From positions 1-64,000 of the forward strand of contig PGCN01000016.1 in NCBI GenBank assembly GCA_002786385.1: a stretch of 64,000 nucleotides of DNA, given 5' to 3'. The position numbers and the translations under genes are program-made. The stretch's first letter is position 1; every line of letters begins with the position of its first letter. The notes beneath the pieces were generated by a model. It did no database searches. It was not told where the DNA came from and was given only the letters and a program-made list of their open reading frames with translations. Shown here one piece after another: positions 33,753-43,112 of this stretch. The stretch is from Flavobacterium sp. FEMGT703F (GTDB lineage: Bacteria; Bacteroidota; Bacteroidia; Flavobacteriales; Flavobacteriaceae).

Positions 33753-35185
33753 CAGAATTGGAAATAAATAAATTCTTTATAATCCGAAAACACGCCTAAG
33801 GCCAAAATAGCCGCTAAACAAAAGCTCATTTTTACCCAACTGTATTTCCCCGAAATCGGTTCAATTTTGGTACGGCTGTTCCATTCAACTAACACAAAAA
33901 TCAGCAATAAACTCCACAATTCGGTGGTGTAACGCTCAATTTTGAAATATTGCTCGGTAAAATGTCCTTCGGTGAACATTCTGGAGATGTAAGCAAACGC
34001 GTCTTGTATGGTTTTAGATCGGAAAAAAATCCACGCCACACAGGTAATGGCAAAGGTCAGTATGATGTTGATTAGTATCCGTAGCGAATCAAAATTCAAC
34101 GCCAATTTAAAGCTGTCCATATTGCTACGGTTTCTGTTGAGTACCATCAGCGGAATAAAATACAGGGCGTTAATCAATCCCCAAGCGATAAACGTCCAAT
34201 TCGCACCATGCCAAAAGCCGCTGACCAAAAAGATAATCATCACATTGCGAATTTGAAATAGTTTCGAACCTTTGCTACCGCCTAACGGAATATACAAATA
34301 ATCTCTAAACCAAGACGAAAGCGAAATGTGCCAACGACGCCAAAACTCGGCTATATCTCTCGAGAAATAAGGGAAGTTAAAGTTTTTCAACAAATCGATG
34401 CCGAACAATTTAGAAGTTCCCAAAGCAATATCGGAATAGCCCGAAAAATCGCCGTAAATCTGAAACGCAAAATAAATGGCGCCCAGCATCAGGGAAAGCG
34501 AATTCATCGAGTTGTAATTTTCAAAAATACCATTGGCATACACCGCACAAGTATCAGCAATAACCACTTTTTTTACCAATCCCCAAAGGATTTGGTAAAC
34601 GCCTTCTTTGGCTTTTTCGAAATCAAATTTGCGTCGCTTTTTCAATTGTGGCAACAAGTGCGTTGCGCGTTCAATTGGTCCGGCCACTAATAACGGGAAA
34701 TAGCTCACGAACAGCGAATAATCGACAAAGTTTTTTTCCGATTTGATGCGACCGTAATAAATGTCGATGATGTACGATAACCCATGAAACGTGTAAAAAG
34801 AAATCCCAACCGGCAAAATCACCTCTAATAAAAGTGGGCTGACTTTAAAGCCGATAGCCGTAAACAACTCGGCAAAAGATTCGGCAAAAAAGTTGTAGTA
34901 TTTAAAAATGCCTAAAAATCCTAAATTGATCGAAATACAAAGCCAAAGCCAAAGTTTTTTCCGTTGCGGTGTATCGCTTTTTTCAATTTGTATGGCCGAA
35001 AAATAGTCAAGTAGTGTAGAGAACACCAACAAAAACAAAAACCGCCAATCCCAACAAGAGTAGAAGTAGTAGCTCGCCAAAATCAGAATGTAGTTTTGGT
35101 TGATTTTGGATTTCTGACCCACAAACCAATACATCAAAAAAACGATGGGCAAGAAAACGGCAAAATGGAGCGAGTTGAAAAACAT
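33752..35185 (-). CDS. MBOAT-family membrane O-acyltransferase
   Basis: A polytopic protein of 477 residues. The ATG at 35185 (MFFNSLHFAVFLPIVFLMYWFVG) is the usual family start; the 8-residue longer reading is less likely. Roughly 10-12 membrane segments are visible. The family hallmarks are the PVGISFYTFHGLSYIIDIYYG block, the conserved FRRWHISLSSWFRDYLYIPLGGSKG segment and the catalytic His in SGFWHGANWTFIAWG. The protein would move an acyl (often acetyl) group across the inner membrane for modification of a surface polysaccharide or teichoic-like polymer. It heads the MBOAT-SGNH-M1-like operon, downstream of a terminator. Confidence 0.92.
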   Translation of the reverse strand: MFFNSLHFAVFLPIVFLMYWFVGQKSKINQNYILILASYYFYSCWDWRFLFLLVFSTLLDYFSAIQIEKSDTPQRKKLWLWLCISINLGFLGIFKYYNFFAESFAELFTAIGFKVSPLLLEVILPVGISFYTFHGLSYIIDIYYGRIKSEKNFVDYSLFVSYFPLLVAGPIERATHLLPQLKKRRKFDFEKAKEGVYQILWGLVKKVVIADTCAVYANGIFENYNSMNSLSLMLGAIYFAFQIYGDFSGYSDIALGTSKLFGIDLLKNFNFPYFSRDIAEFWRRWHISLSSWFRDYLYIPLGGSKGSKLFQIRNVMIIFLVSGFWHGANWTFIAWGLINALYFIPLMVLNRNRSNMDSFKLALNFDSLRILINIILTFAITCVAWIFFRSKTIQDAFAYISRMFTEGHFTEQYFKIERYTTELWSLLLIFVLVEWNSRTKIEPISGKYSWVKMSFCLAAILALGVFSDYKEFIYFQF

Positions 35186-35194
35186 CTTGTAAAA

Positions 35195-35237
35195 TAAAAA
35201 ATTAACCACAATCCCGTAGCATCGGAATTGTGGTTAA
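35195..35237 (-). terminator. Terminator after the LOG-family gene
   Basis: Long stem TTAACCACAAT/ATTGTGGTTAA with an inner CCG/CGG, loop TAGCAT, then a T-run on the minus strand. It separates this gene from the MBOAT operon. Confidence 0.85.
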
Positions 35238-35245
35238 ACTGTAGC

Positions 35246-35971
35246 TTAAAAATTCGGACTCAAATTGTATTTTTTGTAGAAATTGTCCAAAACTTCTACC
35301 ACTTCATCTTCGGTGTCAACTATTTTAATCAAGTTCAAATCTTCCGGACTGGCATTGTGCTCTTTTTCAATCATAGTCGCTTTAATCCAATCCAGTAAAC
35401 CCGACCAGAACTCGCTTCCTACCAAAATAATAGGAAAACGACCGATTTTCTTGGTTTGGATTAAGGTAATCGCTTCAAACAATTCGTCCAAAGTACCAAA
35501 GCCGCCCGGCATCACCACAAAACCTTGGGAATATTTGACAAACATCACTTTGCGCACAAAAAAGTAATCAAAGTTCAGGTTTTTGTCTTTGTCGATATAC
35601 GGATTAAAATGTTGCTCAAAAGGCAACTCAATGTTCAAACCTACCGAAGTCCCGCCTCCGTTGTGCGCTCCTTTGTTTCCGGCTTCCATAATTCCGGGAC
35701 CACCGCCCGTGATTACGCCATAACCGGCTTTACTGATTTTATAGGCAATTTTTTCGGCCAGCAAATAGTATTTGGTATCCGGTTTGGTTCGGGCAGAACC
35801 AAAAATAGACACACATGGACCAATGCGCGCCATGCTTTCGTAACCGTTTACAAACTCCGACATGATTTTAAAAATCGCCCAAGAGTCGTTGGTTCTTATC
35901 TCGTTCCAGGTTTTTTGCTTTAATTTTTCCTGGATTTTCTGGTCTTCATTTTCGTACTGTTCAAATGCCAT
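35246..35971 (-). CDS. LOG-family Rossmann protein (TIGR00730)
   Basis: A 241-residue cytosolic protein of the LOG/YvdD type, which in characterised members cleaves ribose 5-phosphate from nucleotide monophosphates (cytokinin riboside 5'-monophosphate phosphoribohydrolase). Motifs: VSIFGSART near 50, GGGPGIMEAGNKGAHNGGG near 87 and the hallmark MPGGFGTLDELFE near 155. The N-terminal 35 residues (QYENEDQKIQEKLKQK) are an extra helical segment. The function in flavobacteria is not established. It ends with its own terminator. Confidence 0.9.
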   Translation of the reverse strand: MAFEQYENEDQKIQEKLKQKTWNEIRTNDSWAIFKIMSEFVNGYESMARIGPCVSIFGSARTKPDTKYYLLAEKIAYKISKAGYGVITGGGPGIMEAGNKGAHNGGGTSVGLNIELPFEQHFNPYIDKDKNLNFDYFFVRKVMFVKYSQGFVVMPGGFGTLDELFEAITLIQTKKIGRFPIILVGSEFWSGLLDWIKATMIEKEHNASPEDLNLIKIVDTEDEVVEVLDNFYKKYNLSPNF

Positions 35972-35992
35972 AGTAATTTTTTATTTTATTTT

Positions 35993-36120
35993 GAAGCTGT
36001 TTGCTGCGCCAGTCGCTGCGCTCGTGTCCGGCTTTCCATTACAATCTTTTGTTTTGTGCTTCGACAAGCTCAGCAGGACAAACCAAAAGGATTTTCATTT
36101 CAATCCGGGCTAAAAACAGC
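35993..36120. repeat. Intergenic repeat element, copy 2
   Basis: About 128 nt beginning GAAGCTGTTTGCTGCGCC and ending GGGCTAAAAACAGC, so its ends pair (GCTGTTT/AAACAGC). It contains ACAATCTTTTGTTTTG and AACCAAAAGGAT arms around a REP-like unit (36057-36080). It has the same order of motifs as 12846-12952. It lies between the uvrA stop (36124) and the LOG-family start. Confidence 0.65.
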
Positions 36121-36123
36121 CTG

Positions 36124-38955
36124 CTAATTTAGTTCTTTTTTCAGGAATTGAGCGGTATAGCTTTTTTTGTTCTTGATGATTTCTTCCGGTGTTCCGACGC
36201 ACAAGATTTCGCCACCGCCTTTTCCGCCTTCCAATCCAACGTCTATAATATGATCGGCCAGTTTGATGACGTCCATGTTGTGTTCAATGATCAAGATAGT
36301 GTTGCCTTTGTCTACCAATTTGTTAATTACGTCCATCAACACGCGAATGTCTTCAAAATGCAAACCGGTCGTAGGTTCGTCCATAATGTAAAACGTATTG
36401 CCGGTGTCTTTTTTCGATAATTCGGTCGCCAACTTGATGCGCTGCGCTTCACCACCCGATAAGGTTGTGCTTTGCTGCCCTAAGGTAATGTAACCCAAAC
36501 CAACATCTTGTATCGTTTTGACTTTTCGATAAATTTTCGGGATGTTTTCAAAGAAGGTTACTGCTTCATCCACGGTCATATTCAATACATCCGAAATCGA
36601 TTTGCCTTTGTAGCGAATCTCTAAAGTTTCACGGTTAAAACGCTTGCCCTGACAGGTTTCGCATTCTACATAAACGTCCGGCAAGAAACTCATTTCAATA
36701 GTACGCACACCCGAACCTTCACAGGTTTCACATCGTCCGCCTGAAACGTTAAAGCTGAAACGTCCGGCTTTGTAGCCTCGAATCATGGCTTCCGGCGTTT
36801 GGGTAAACAAACTCCTGATTTCCGAAAATACATCGGTATAAGTCGCCGGATTGGAACGCGGTGTACGGCCAATCGGACTTTGGTCAATATCAATTACTTT
36901 GTCGATATGCTCTAAGCCTTCGATTTTTTTATAAGGTTGCGGTTTTTTTACAGCATTGAAAAAGTGCGCATTCAAAATCGGATACAGCGTTTCGTTAATC
37001 AAAGTCGATTTACCGCTACCCGAAACTCCGGTTACGCAAATGAGTTTTCCCAGCGGCAATTCAATCGAAACATTTTTCAAATTGTTGCCGGTAGCACCGT
37101 TTAGTTTGAGGGTTTTGCCGTTGCCTTCGCGACGCTTTTTCGGCACCTCAATCGCCATTTGACCGTTTAAGTATTGGGCTGTAATCGTTTGTTCTTTCAA
37201 AAGTTCTTTCGGCGTTCCTTGGCTGATGATTTGACCACCGAATTTCCCGGCTTTCGGACCAATGTCAATTACATAATCGGCGCGTTCAATCATGTCTTTG
37301 TCGTGTTCCACCACCAAAACCGAGTTCCCGATGTCGCGCAATTGTTCCAGCGATTGAATGAGCTTTTCATTGTCTCTTTGGTGCAAGCCAATACTCGGTT
37401 CGTCCAAAATGTATAGCACGCCAACGAGTTGCGAGCCAATTTGTGTGGCCAATCGAATGCGCTGCGCTTCACCGCCGGAAAGCGATTTAGAACTGCGGTT
37501 TAAGGACAAATAATTCAAGCCGACGTTCACCAAAAAGCGCAAACGGTCTTTGATTTCTTTGACAATTTCTGAGGCGATGATGGTTTGTTTGTCCGATAAA
37601 TGTTGGCTTAATTCGTCAAACCAAGCCGACAAATCCGAAATATCCATAGTCGATAATTCGAAGATGTTTTTTTCGTGGATTCTGAAATACATCGCTTCCT
37701 TTTTCAATCGTGAACCGCGACATTCCGGACACTCTATTTCGTCCATAAAGTCCTTAGCCCAACGTTTGATTGAAGTCGAATTGCTCTCGTCGTATTGGTT
37801 TTTGATGAAATTCGAAATCCCTTCGAACTCAATTTTATATTCTTTAGTAATGCCCAAGGTTTTGGACGCTACTGTAAACTTATCTTTTCCGCCGTACAAG
37901 ATGATTTGCATGGCTTCTTCCGGAATTGTCTCTATGGCATCGGTTGAAGAGAATCCGAATTTTTCTCCGATGATTTCCAATTGCTTAAAAATCCACGATG
38001 ATTTGTATTCGCCCAGCGGCGCAAAACCACCGTTTTTGATGGATAATTTCGGATTTGGAACAATTTTGTTAAGGTTGATTTGGTGTACGGTTCCCAAACC
38101 TTTGCATTCCTCGCAAGCACCTTTAGGCGAATTGAAGGAAAACAAGTTCGGTTCCGGATTTTGGTAGGAGATTCCGGAGGTCGGACACATTAAATTTCTG
38201 CTGAAATAACGCAGTTCATTCGTGTCCTGGTCTAGAATCATTAACACATTTTCGCCGTGGTACATCGCTGTTTTGATGCTTTCGGCTAATCGTTTTTCGT
38301 TGTCTTCATTCGCTTCAATCACCATTCGGTCGATGACAATCTCGATATCGTGGGTTTTGTATCGGTCTAATTTCATCCCGGGAAGCAAATCTTGTACTTC
38401 ACCATTTACACGAACTTTTAAGAAACCTTGTTTGGTGATTTGTTGGAATAGCTCGGCATAATGTCCTTTACGAGCACGAATTACCGGAGCCAAAATATTG
38501 ATACGTTTCCCGCTGAAATTTTGGATAATCAACTCCTTAATTTGCTCATCGGAATAAGACACCATTTTTTCACCTGAAACATAACTATACGCTTCGCCAC
38601 CACGGGCAAAAAGCAAACGCAGGAAGTCGTAAATCTCGGTTATAGTACCTACAGTGGAACGCGGACTTTTGCTGGTGGTTTTTTGTTCGATGGCAATTAC
38701 GGGAGAAAGACCGTCAATTTTATCCACATCGGGACGTTCTAAACCACCTAAAAACTGGCGTGCGTAAGCCGAGAAAGTTTCGATGTAACGACGCTGTCCT
38801 TCTGCATAAATGGTGTCAAAAGCCAATGACGATTTACCCGAGCCTGAAAGACCGGTAATCACAACCAATTTTTCACGGGGAATGGTAATGTCAATGTTCT
38901 TTAAATTATGCACACGGGCACCGAGAACTTCAATCGTATTTTCTGTTTCTAGCAT
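36124..38955 (-). CDS. uvrA: Excinuclease ABC subunit A
   Basis: UvrA (943 residues, normal) is the dimeric ABC ATPase that finds helix-distorting damage and loads UvrB. Two ATPase modules: Walker A GLSGSGKS (35-42) and GVSGSGKST near 640; signatures [16 protein letters not shown] and [16 protein letters not shown]. Zinc modules: C-P-T-S near 258 then CEECKGLG (first, one cysteine replaced by Ser), CPECRGSRL (insertion) and CETCEGSG ... CETCQGK (second, intact). The partner uvrB is at 1663-3660. A perfect palindrome covers the inferred transcription start, so it may be regulated. Confidence 0.97.
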   Translation of the reverse strand: MLETENTIEVLGARVHNLKNIDITIPREKLVVITGLSGSGKSSLAFDTIYAEGQRRYIETFSAYARQFLGGLERPDVDKIDGLSPVIAIEQKTTSKSPRSTVGTITEIYDFLRLLFARGGEAYSYVSGEKMVSYSDEQIKELIIQNFSGKRINILAPVIRARKGHYAELFQQITKQGFLKVRVNGEVQDLLPGMKLDRYKTHDIEIVIDRMVIEANEDNEKRLAESIKTAMYHGENVLMILDQDTNELRYFSRNLMCPTSGISYQNPEPNLFSFNSPKGACEECKGLGTVHQINLNKIVPNPKLSIKNGGFAPLGEYKSSWIFKQLEIIGEKFGFSSTDAIETIPEEAMQIILYGGKDKFTVASKTLGITKEYKIEFEGISNFIKNQYDESNSTSIKRWAKDFMDEIECPECRGSRLKKEAMYFRIHEKNIFELSTMDISDLSAWFDELSQHLSDKQTIIASEIVKEIKDRLRFLVNVGLNYLSLNRSSKSLSGGEAQRIRLATQIGSQLVGVLYILDEPSIGLHQRDNEKLIQSLEQLRDIGNSVLVVEHDKDMIERADYVIDIGPKAGKFGGQIISQGTPKELLKEQTITAQYLNGQMAIEVPKKRREGNGKTLKLNGATGNNLKNVSIELPLGKLICVTGVSGSGKSTLINETLYPILNAHFFNAVKKPQPYKKIEGLEHIDKVIDIDQSPIGRTPRSNPATYTDVFSEIRSLFTQTPEAMIRGYKAGRFSFNVSGGRCETCEGSGVRTIEMSFLPDVYVECETCQGKRFNRETLEIRYKGKSISDVLNMTVDEAVTFFENIPKIYRKVKTIQDVGLGYITLGQQSTTLSGGEAQRIKLATELSKKDTGNTFYIMDEPTTGLHFEDIRVLMDVINKLVDKGNTILIIEHNMDVIKLADHIIDVGLEGGKGGGEILCVGTPEEIIKNKKSYTAQFLKKELN

Positions 38956-38967
38956 AGCAATTTGGCA

Positions 38968-38983
38968 TTCCGAAATTTCGGAA
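38968..38983 (-). promoter_or_regulatory. Perfect 16-nt palindrome at the uvrA transcription start
   Basis: TTCCGAAATTTCGGAA lies between the uvrA ATG and its -7 element and covers the expected start (near 38981). It is not followed by a T-run, so an operator is more likely than a terminator. Confidence 0.6.
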
Positions 38984-38984
38984 G

Positions 38985-38992
38985 CAAAGGTA
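38985..38992 (-). promoter_or_regulatory. -7 element of uvrA
   Basis: Minus-strand TACCTTTG, fitting TAnnTTTG. No TTG at normal spacing, so a weak or activator-assisted promoter is possible. Confidence 0.5.
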
Positions 38993-39044
38993 AGCTTTTG
39001 AAAAGAATTATAGAATAGACAATTGAGAAGTTGTTGTTAAAAAA

Positions 39045-40871
39045 CTATTCGATTATCATCTCTTTCAATCGGTGACGATAGCTTTCAAGGACATCAATTT
39101 TAGAGAGAAATCCGAAGTATTTTCCTTTGAAAATTACCGGTAGAATAGTGGTGCCGGAAGTTTCGAACAGTTTCATGATTTTCTCGGGCTTGTCTTCAAA
39201 AAGGACTAACTCTTTGGGTTGACTCATGATTTCCGATAAGGTCATAAACTTGACATGATTCGGATTAAAGATAAAAGCTTTCACGTCTTCAAAATCAATC
39301 AAGCCTATAAGCGATTTGTCTTCATCTACAATCGGAATTATTTTTTGGTCACTGGTTGAGAAAATTTCTATTACAGTTTTAGGTGAATCTTTAAGATTCA
39401 GGGTTTTATAGTTTTGTTGGACCAAATTATAAAAATCAATACTTTGCAAGATGTTTTTGTCTTTGTCGCTGGTGAAAACTTCACCTTTATCGGCTAAGCC
39501 TTTTACATCCATAGAGTGTTTTTCAAATTGTTTGGACACCGCAAAACTGATGGAAGATACTATCATTAGTGGTACCATTAAATCGTAACCACCGGTAATT
39601 TCTACGATAAGGAAGATGGCTGTCAAAGGCGCATGAAACAAGCCACTCAGGATTCCGGCCATACCAACAATAGTAAAGTTGGCAATGGGCAAATGATGTG
39701 TGAAGTTAAGTAAATTAATAGATTTGGCCACAAAGTAGCCTAAATAAGAACCTACAAATAGCGAGGGCGCAAAGTTTCCACCGTTTCCGCCACTTCCCAG
39801 TGTTAATCCGGTGGCAAAAGCTTTCAGTAACATCGTTACACCAACAAATGCCAATAAAACCCATTCGCTTTTGAAACGCTCGAGCATGGTGTTGTCGAGT
39901 AAAATTTCGGGATTTTTGGAAGTTAAAGTTCGGATGCTTTCATAACCTTCACCGAATAGTGTCGGAAAAAAGAAAATGAGTATGGCTAGTAATGTTGCCC
40001 CAAACAAAGCCCTGCGATATCCTTTATTTTTAAAAGAGCCGAAGAATTTTTCCACTTTTTGAAAATTTCTGGCATGATATACCGAGGTCAATCCGGCCAA
40101 AACGCCCAACAAAATATAGTAAGGGGTATTGTGGTAATCGAATTGTAATTTTTGTTGAAAGTTCAGAATTACGTCATCGCTTAAAGAAATAGTAGAGATC
40201 AAAGCACCGGTTGCCGCAGAAATAATGATAGGGATAAAAGCGGCTATGGAGATATCAGTTAAAACTACTTCAATAGCAAACAAAACTCCGGCAATAGGCG
40301 CATTAAACGCTGCACCAATTCCGGCTGCTACACCACAAGCCAAGAGTAAGATGCGGTCTTTTTGCGACAAATGGTACTTCTGAGCAAAGTTGGAACCAAA
40401 GGCTGCACCGGTAATTACAATTGGGCTTTCTAATCCGGCGGAACCGCCAAGGCCAACGGTTAAGGAGCTGGTTACTATTTGTGCGTACATTTGCTTTTTG
40501 GGCATAATACCGCCTTTTTTGGCTACTGCGTAAAGCACTTTAGAACTTCCTTTTTCGATATGATTATTTAGGAAATTGCGAACCACAAATACTGTTAGTA
40601 AAATTCCGGCAATGGGTAATAGACTGTTGATGTAAGGCAACTTTAAGAAGCCATTGATGTCGTTGGCCAACAAAAAAATGTTGTGCGCAAAACTTTTAAG
40701 CAGAATTACAGCAAATGAACAAGTAATGGCCACAGCAACGCAAGCGAAATAGATAAAGTTTCTCTCGTTGAGTTTGTCTTTCAAAAGAAAAACCAGGTTT
40801 TCGGCTCTTCTGAAAATACTTCGGAAAACAATTTTAAAAAGTGAAGCTTTGTTTGAAGGCATTTTGATCAA
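39045..40871 (-). CDS. ClC-family chloride channel/transporter with CBS domains
   Basis: A 608-residue ClC protein. The membrane region (about 35-440) contains the anion-path motifs in order: GLGGSAGLESP (140-150; the gating glutamate is Glu148), GAAFNAPIAGVLFAIEVV and TLGSGGNGGNFAPSLFVGSYLG. After it come two CBS domains (about 460-605), which often sense adenine nucleotides or ionic strength. The Glu in the selectivity loop is kept, favouring H+/Cl- exchange or gating over a leak. ATGs 3 residues apart (MIKMPSNK) are both possible starts. It ends 89 nt before the uvrA start on the same strand. Confidence 0.93.
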   Translation of the reverse strand: MIKMPSNKASLFKIVFRSIFRRAENLVFLLKDKLNERNFIYFACVAVAITCSFAVILLKSFAHNIFLLANDINGFLKLPYINSLLPIAGILLTVFVVRNFLNNHIEKGSSKVLYAVAKKGGIMPKKQMYAQIVTSSLTVGLGGSAGLESPIVITGAAFGSNFAQKYHLSQKDRILLLACGVAAGIGAAFNAPIAGVLFAIEVVLTDISIAAFIPIIISAATGALISTISLSDDVILNFQQKLQFDYHNTPYYILLGVLAGLTSVYHARNFQKVEKFFGSFKNKGYRRALFGATLLAILIFFFPTLFGEGYESIRTLTSKNPEILLDNTMLERFKSEWVLLAFVGVTMLLKAFATGLTLGSGGNGGNFAPSLFVGSYLGYFVAKSINLLNFTHHLPIANFTIVGMAGILSGLFHAPLTAIFLIVEITGGYDLMVPLMIVSSISFAVSKQFEKHSMDVKGLADKGEVFTSDKDKNILQSIDFYNLVQQNYKTLNLKDSPKTVIEIFSTSDQKIIPIVDEDKSLIGLIDFEDVKAFIFNPNHVKFMTLSEIMSQPKELVLFEDKPEKIMKLFETSGTTILPVIFKGKYFGFLSKIDVLESYRHRLKEMIIE

Positions 40872-40934
40872 TCATTTGAACGGCTAAGATACGATTTCAA
40901 AAAACAAATGGGATAGCAATTGTAAAAATCAAGC

Positions 40935-41519
40935 TTAAATTTCAGCTAATTTTTTGCGACAATGTTCTTGTAATTCTTCAAAAAACAATTGGAATTCGGT
41001 TTCAAATTCGGTGTAAAATTGTTGCAACTCAATGATGGATTCATGCATGGCTACTCGATTTTTTGTACGGTGATCCATTTGGAATAAAATCATTTCTAAG
41101 CCTTCGATAGAAGCGTAACTGACTAGCCAATTGCGACCAATCATATACGGAATCATGCCTTTGGTTCTCTCGGTTAATACATCATAATTGTTTTTGAGTA
41201 GCGTGTAGAAGTTGTCCGCATAGTCTTCCAGTTTTTCATCCGAATAGAAATTCCAATTTTTTGCCAAAAAATGATCGTAAAAGATGTCCATAATCACACC
41301 GGAATAATGGCCGTATTTTTCGTGTAATCGGTGCTTGCTTTGGCGGTATATCGGATGCATATCGGTAAAACTGTCAATGGATCGGTGTAATAATATGCCT
41401 TTTCTTATTTCGGTCGGATAGGCTTCGTATTGGTGTCCGCGAATACTATCGGCCATAAAGTTCCCGATTTTAAGCAAATCGTTGTCGCCGGAAAGATAGA
41501 TGTGGGCTAGGAAATTCAT
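40935..41519 (-). CDS. acpH: ACP phosphodiesterase (AcpH)
   Basis: A 194-residue protein of the AcpH family, which hydrolyses the 4'-phosphopantetheine arm from holo-acyl carrier protein. The family start NFLAHIYLSGDNDLLKIGNFMADSIRG (His6, Asp24), the LLHRSIDSFTDMHP block near 47-60 and MDIFYDHFLAKNW match an HD-type metal site. It diverges from glmM across a gap that holds an inverted pair of octamer arrays. Confidence 0.88.
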   Translation of the reverse strand: MNFLAHIYLSGDNDLLKIGNFMADSIRGHQYEAYPTEIRKGILLHRSIDSFTDMHPIYRQSKHRLHEKYGHYSGVIMDIFYDHFLAKNWNFYSDEKLEDYADNFYTLLKNNYDVLTERTKGMIPYMIGRNWLVSYASIEGLEMILFQMDHRTKNRVAMHESIIELQQFYTEFETEFQLFFEELQEHCRKKLAEI

Positions 41520-41522
41520 TTT

Positions 41523-41614
41523 TTGAGTGGCTGAGTAGCTGAGTTACCATGTAACTGAGCTTTGTTATCGTAAATATAGAAAAAACTTAGCAACTCGTCC
41601 ACTAAGCCACTCAG
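41523..41614. repeat. Inverted pair of degenerate octamer arrays
   Basis: Plus-strand units 41523-41562: TTGAGTGG, CTGAGTAG, CTGAGTTA, CCATGTAA, CTGAGCTT. Opposite-strand units 41583-41614: AAACTTAG, CAACTCGT, CCACTAAG, CCACTCAG (i.e. CTGAGTGG-type on the minus strand). A 20-nt AT-rich spacer separates them. A hairpin AGTTAC-CAT-GTAACT lies inside the left array. Confidence 0.65.
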
Positions 41615-41623
41615 GAACTTTTC

Positions 41624-41631
41624 TATATTTG
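41624..41631 (+). promoter_or_regulatory. -7 element of glmM
   Basis: TATATTTG, 23 nt before the ATG; no clear -33. It begins 9 nt after the inverted octamer array. Confidence 0.5.
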
Positions 41632-41654
41632 TACTTAAAACAAAAAAACAAAAA

Positions 41655-43043
41655 ATGACACTTATAAAATCAATCTCGGGTATTCGAGGAACTATAGGAG
41701 GAAAAGTCGGTGACAATCTAACGCCGGTTGATGCTGTGAAATTCGCTTCAGCCTACGGCACTTTCCTGAAAAATAACATTCAAAAAGAAAAACTTAAAGT
41801 GGTAATTGGTCGCGATGCTCGTATCTCCGGGCCAATGATTCACAATTTAGTGGTGAATACATTGGTTGGATTGGGAATTGATGTCATCGATTTGGGATTG
41901 TCGACCACACCAACGGTTGAGGTAGCTGTTCCTTTAGAAGAAGCCGATGGCGGAATTATTTTAACTGCTTCACACAATCCGAAACAATGGAATGCCTTGA
42001 AGTTGCTGAATGCTAAAGGTGAATTTTTAAGTGGTGCCGATGGTGCTAAGATTTTAGAAATTGCAGAAGCAGAAGCTTTTAACTTTTCTGATGTAGACAG
42101 TTTAGGTGAAGTTACAGCCAATGATGCTTATATGGATATTCACATAGATGAGGTTTTAGAATTGCCTTTAGTTGATGCCGAAGCGGTGGCTAAGCGAAAA
42201 TTTAAGGTTGTTGTAGACGGCGTGAATTCTTCCGGCGGGATTATTATTCCGAAGTTGTTGGAACAAATGGGTGTGGAATGTGTTAAATTGTACTGTGAGC
42301 CTAATGGGCATTTTCCACACAATCCTGAGCCTTTAAAAGAACATTTGGGTGACATTTGTAAATTGGTGGTCGAAGAGAAAGCTGATTTCGGAATTGTAGT
42401 GGATCCTGATGTAGACCGATTGGCCTTTATTTCCAATGACGGCGAAATGTTTGGAGAGGAATATACTTTGGTAGCTTGTGCCGATTATGTGTTGAGTAAA
42501 ACACCGGGCAACACCGTTTCCAATATGTCTTCTTCGCGTGCGCTAAGAGATATTACACAAAAACACGGAGGCAGTTACCAAGCCAGTGCGGTAGGAGAAG
42601 TTAATGTGGTTGAAATGATGAAGTCTACTAATGCCATTATTGGCGGAGAAGGTAATGGCGGGATTATTTATCCGGAGTTGCATTATGGACGCGATAGTTT
42701 GGTAGGTGTGGCTTTGTTTTTAACGCATTTGGCCAATTTGGATATGACTGTGGCTGAATTAAGAGCGTCTTATCCTCAATATTTCATGAGTAAAAATAAA
42801 ATTGAACTGACACCACAAATTGATGTAGATGCTATTTTGGCTGCTATGACTGAGAAATACAAAAGCGAAAATATCTCTACCATAGACGGTGTGAAAATTG
42901 ATTTTGCTTCCGAATGGGTACACTTGCGTAAATCGAATACAGAACCGATAATTAGGATTTACACTGAAGCCCCTACACAAGAGGCTGCTGATGCTTTAGC
43001 TTTCAGAATAATTGATGAAATAAAATTGATTGCCGGTATTTAA
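41655..43043 (+). CDS. glmM: Phosphoglucosamine mutase
   Basis: GlmM (462 residues) converts glucosamine-6-phosphate to glucosamine-1-phosphate for peptidoglycan and LPS precursors. It is an alpha-D-phosphohexomutase: the catalytic Ser106 lies in ILTASHNPKQWNALK, the metal loop is DPDVDRLAF near 253, the sugar loop is GGEGNGGIIYPELHYGRDSLV near 335, and the phosphate loop RKSNTEPIIRIYTEA is near the C-terminus. The family could also be a phosphomannomutase; the closest match by eye is the GlmM class of Bacteroidota. It diverges from acpH and has its own terminator. Confidence 0.9.
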   Translation: MTLIKSISGIRGTIGGKVGDNLTPVDAVKFASAYGTFLKNNIQKEKLKVVIGRDARISGPMIHNLVVNTLVGLGIDVIDLGLSTTPTVEVAVPLEEADGGIILTASHNPKQWNALKLLNAKGEFLSGADGAKILEIAEAEAFNFSDVDSLGEVTANDAYMDIHIDEVLELPLVDAEAVAKRKFKVVVDGVNSSGGIIIPKLLEQMGVECVKLYCEPNGHFPHNPEPLKEHLGDICKLVVEEKADFGIVVDPDVDRLAFISNDGEMFGEEYTLVACADYVLSKTPGNTVSNMSSSRALRDITQKHGGSYQASAVGEVNVVEMMKSTNAIIGGEGNGGIIYPELHYGRDSLVGVALFLTHLANLDMTVAELRASYPQYFMSKNKIELTPQIDVDAILAAMTEKYKSENISTIDGVKIDFASEWVHLRKSNTEPIIRIYTEAPTQEAADALAFRIIDEIKLIAGI

Positions 43044-43062
43044 TTTTTTTTTTTGATCTATA

Positions 43063-43094
43063 AAAAAACCCTTTCCAATCGGAAAGGGTTTTTT
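43063..43094. terminator. Bidirectional terminator
   Basis: Stem AACCCTTTCC/GGAAAGGGTT with a 4-nt loop, A-run and T-run on either side, serving glmM and the converging adhesin gene. Confidence 0.9.
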
Positions 43095-43112
43095 ATTGAA
43101 CTTAAGTGTTAA

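Noticed and set aside
37550..38167. 205-codon open frame opposite uvrA
   Set aside because: It is fully inside uvrA, antisense, with no family motif or upstream signals.
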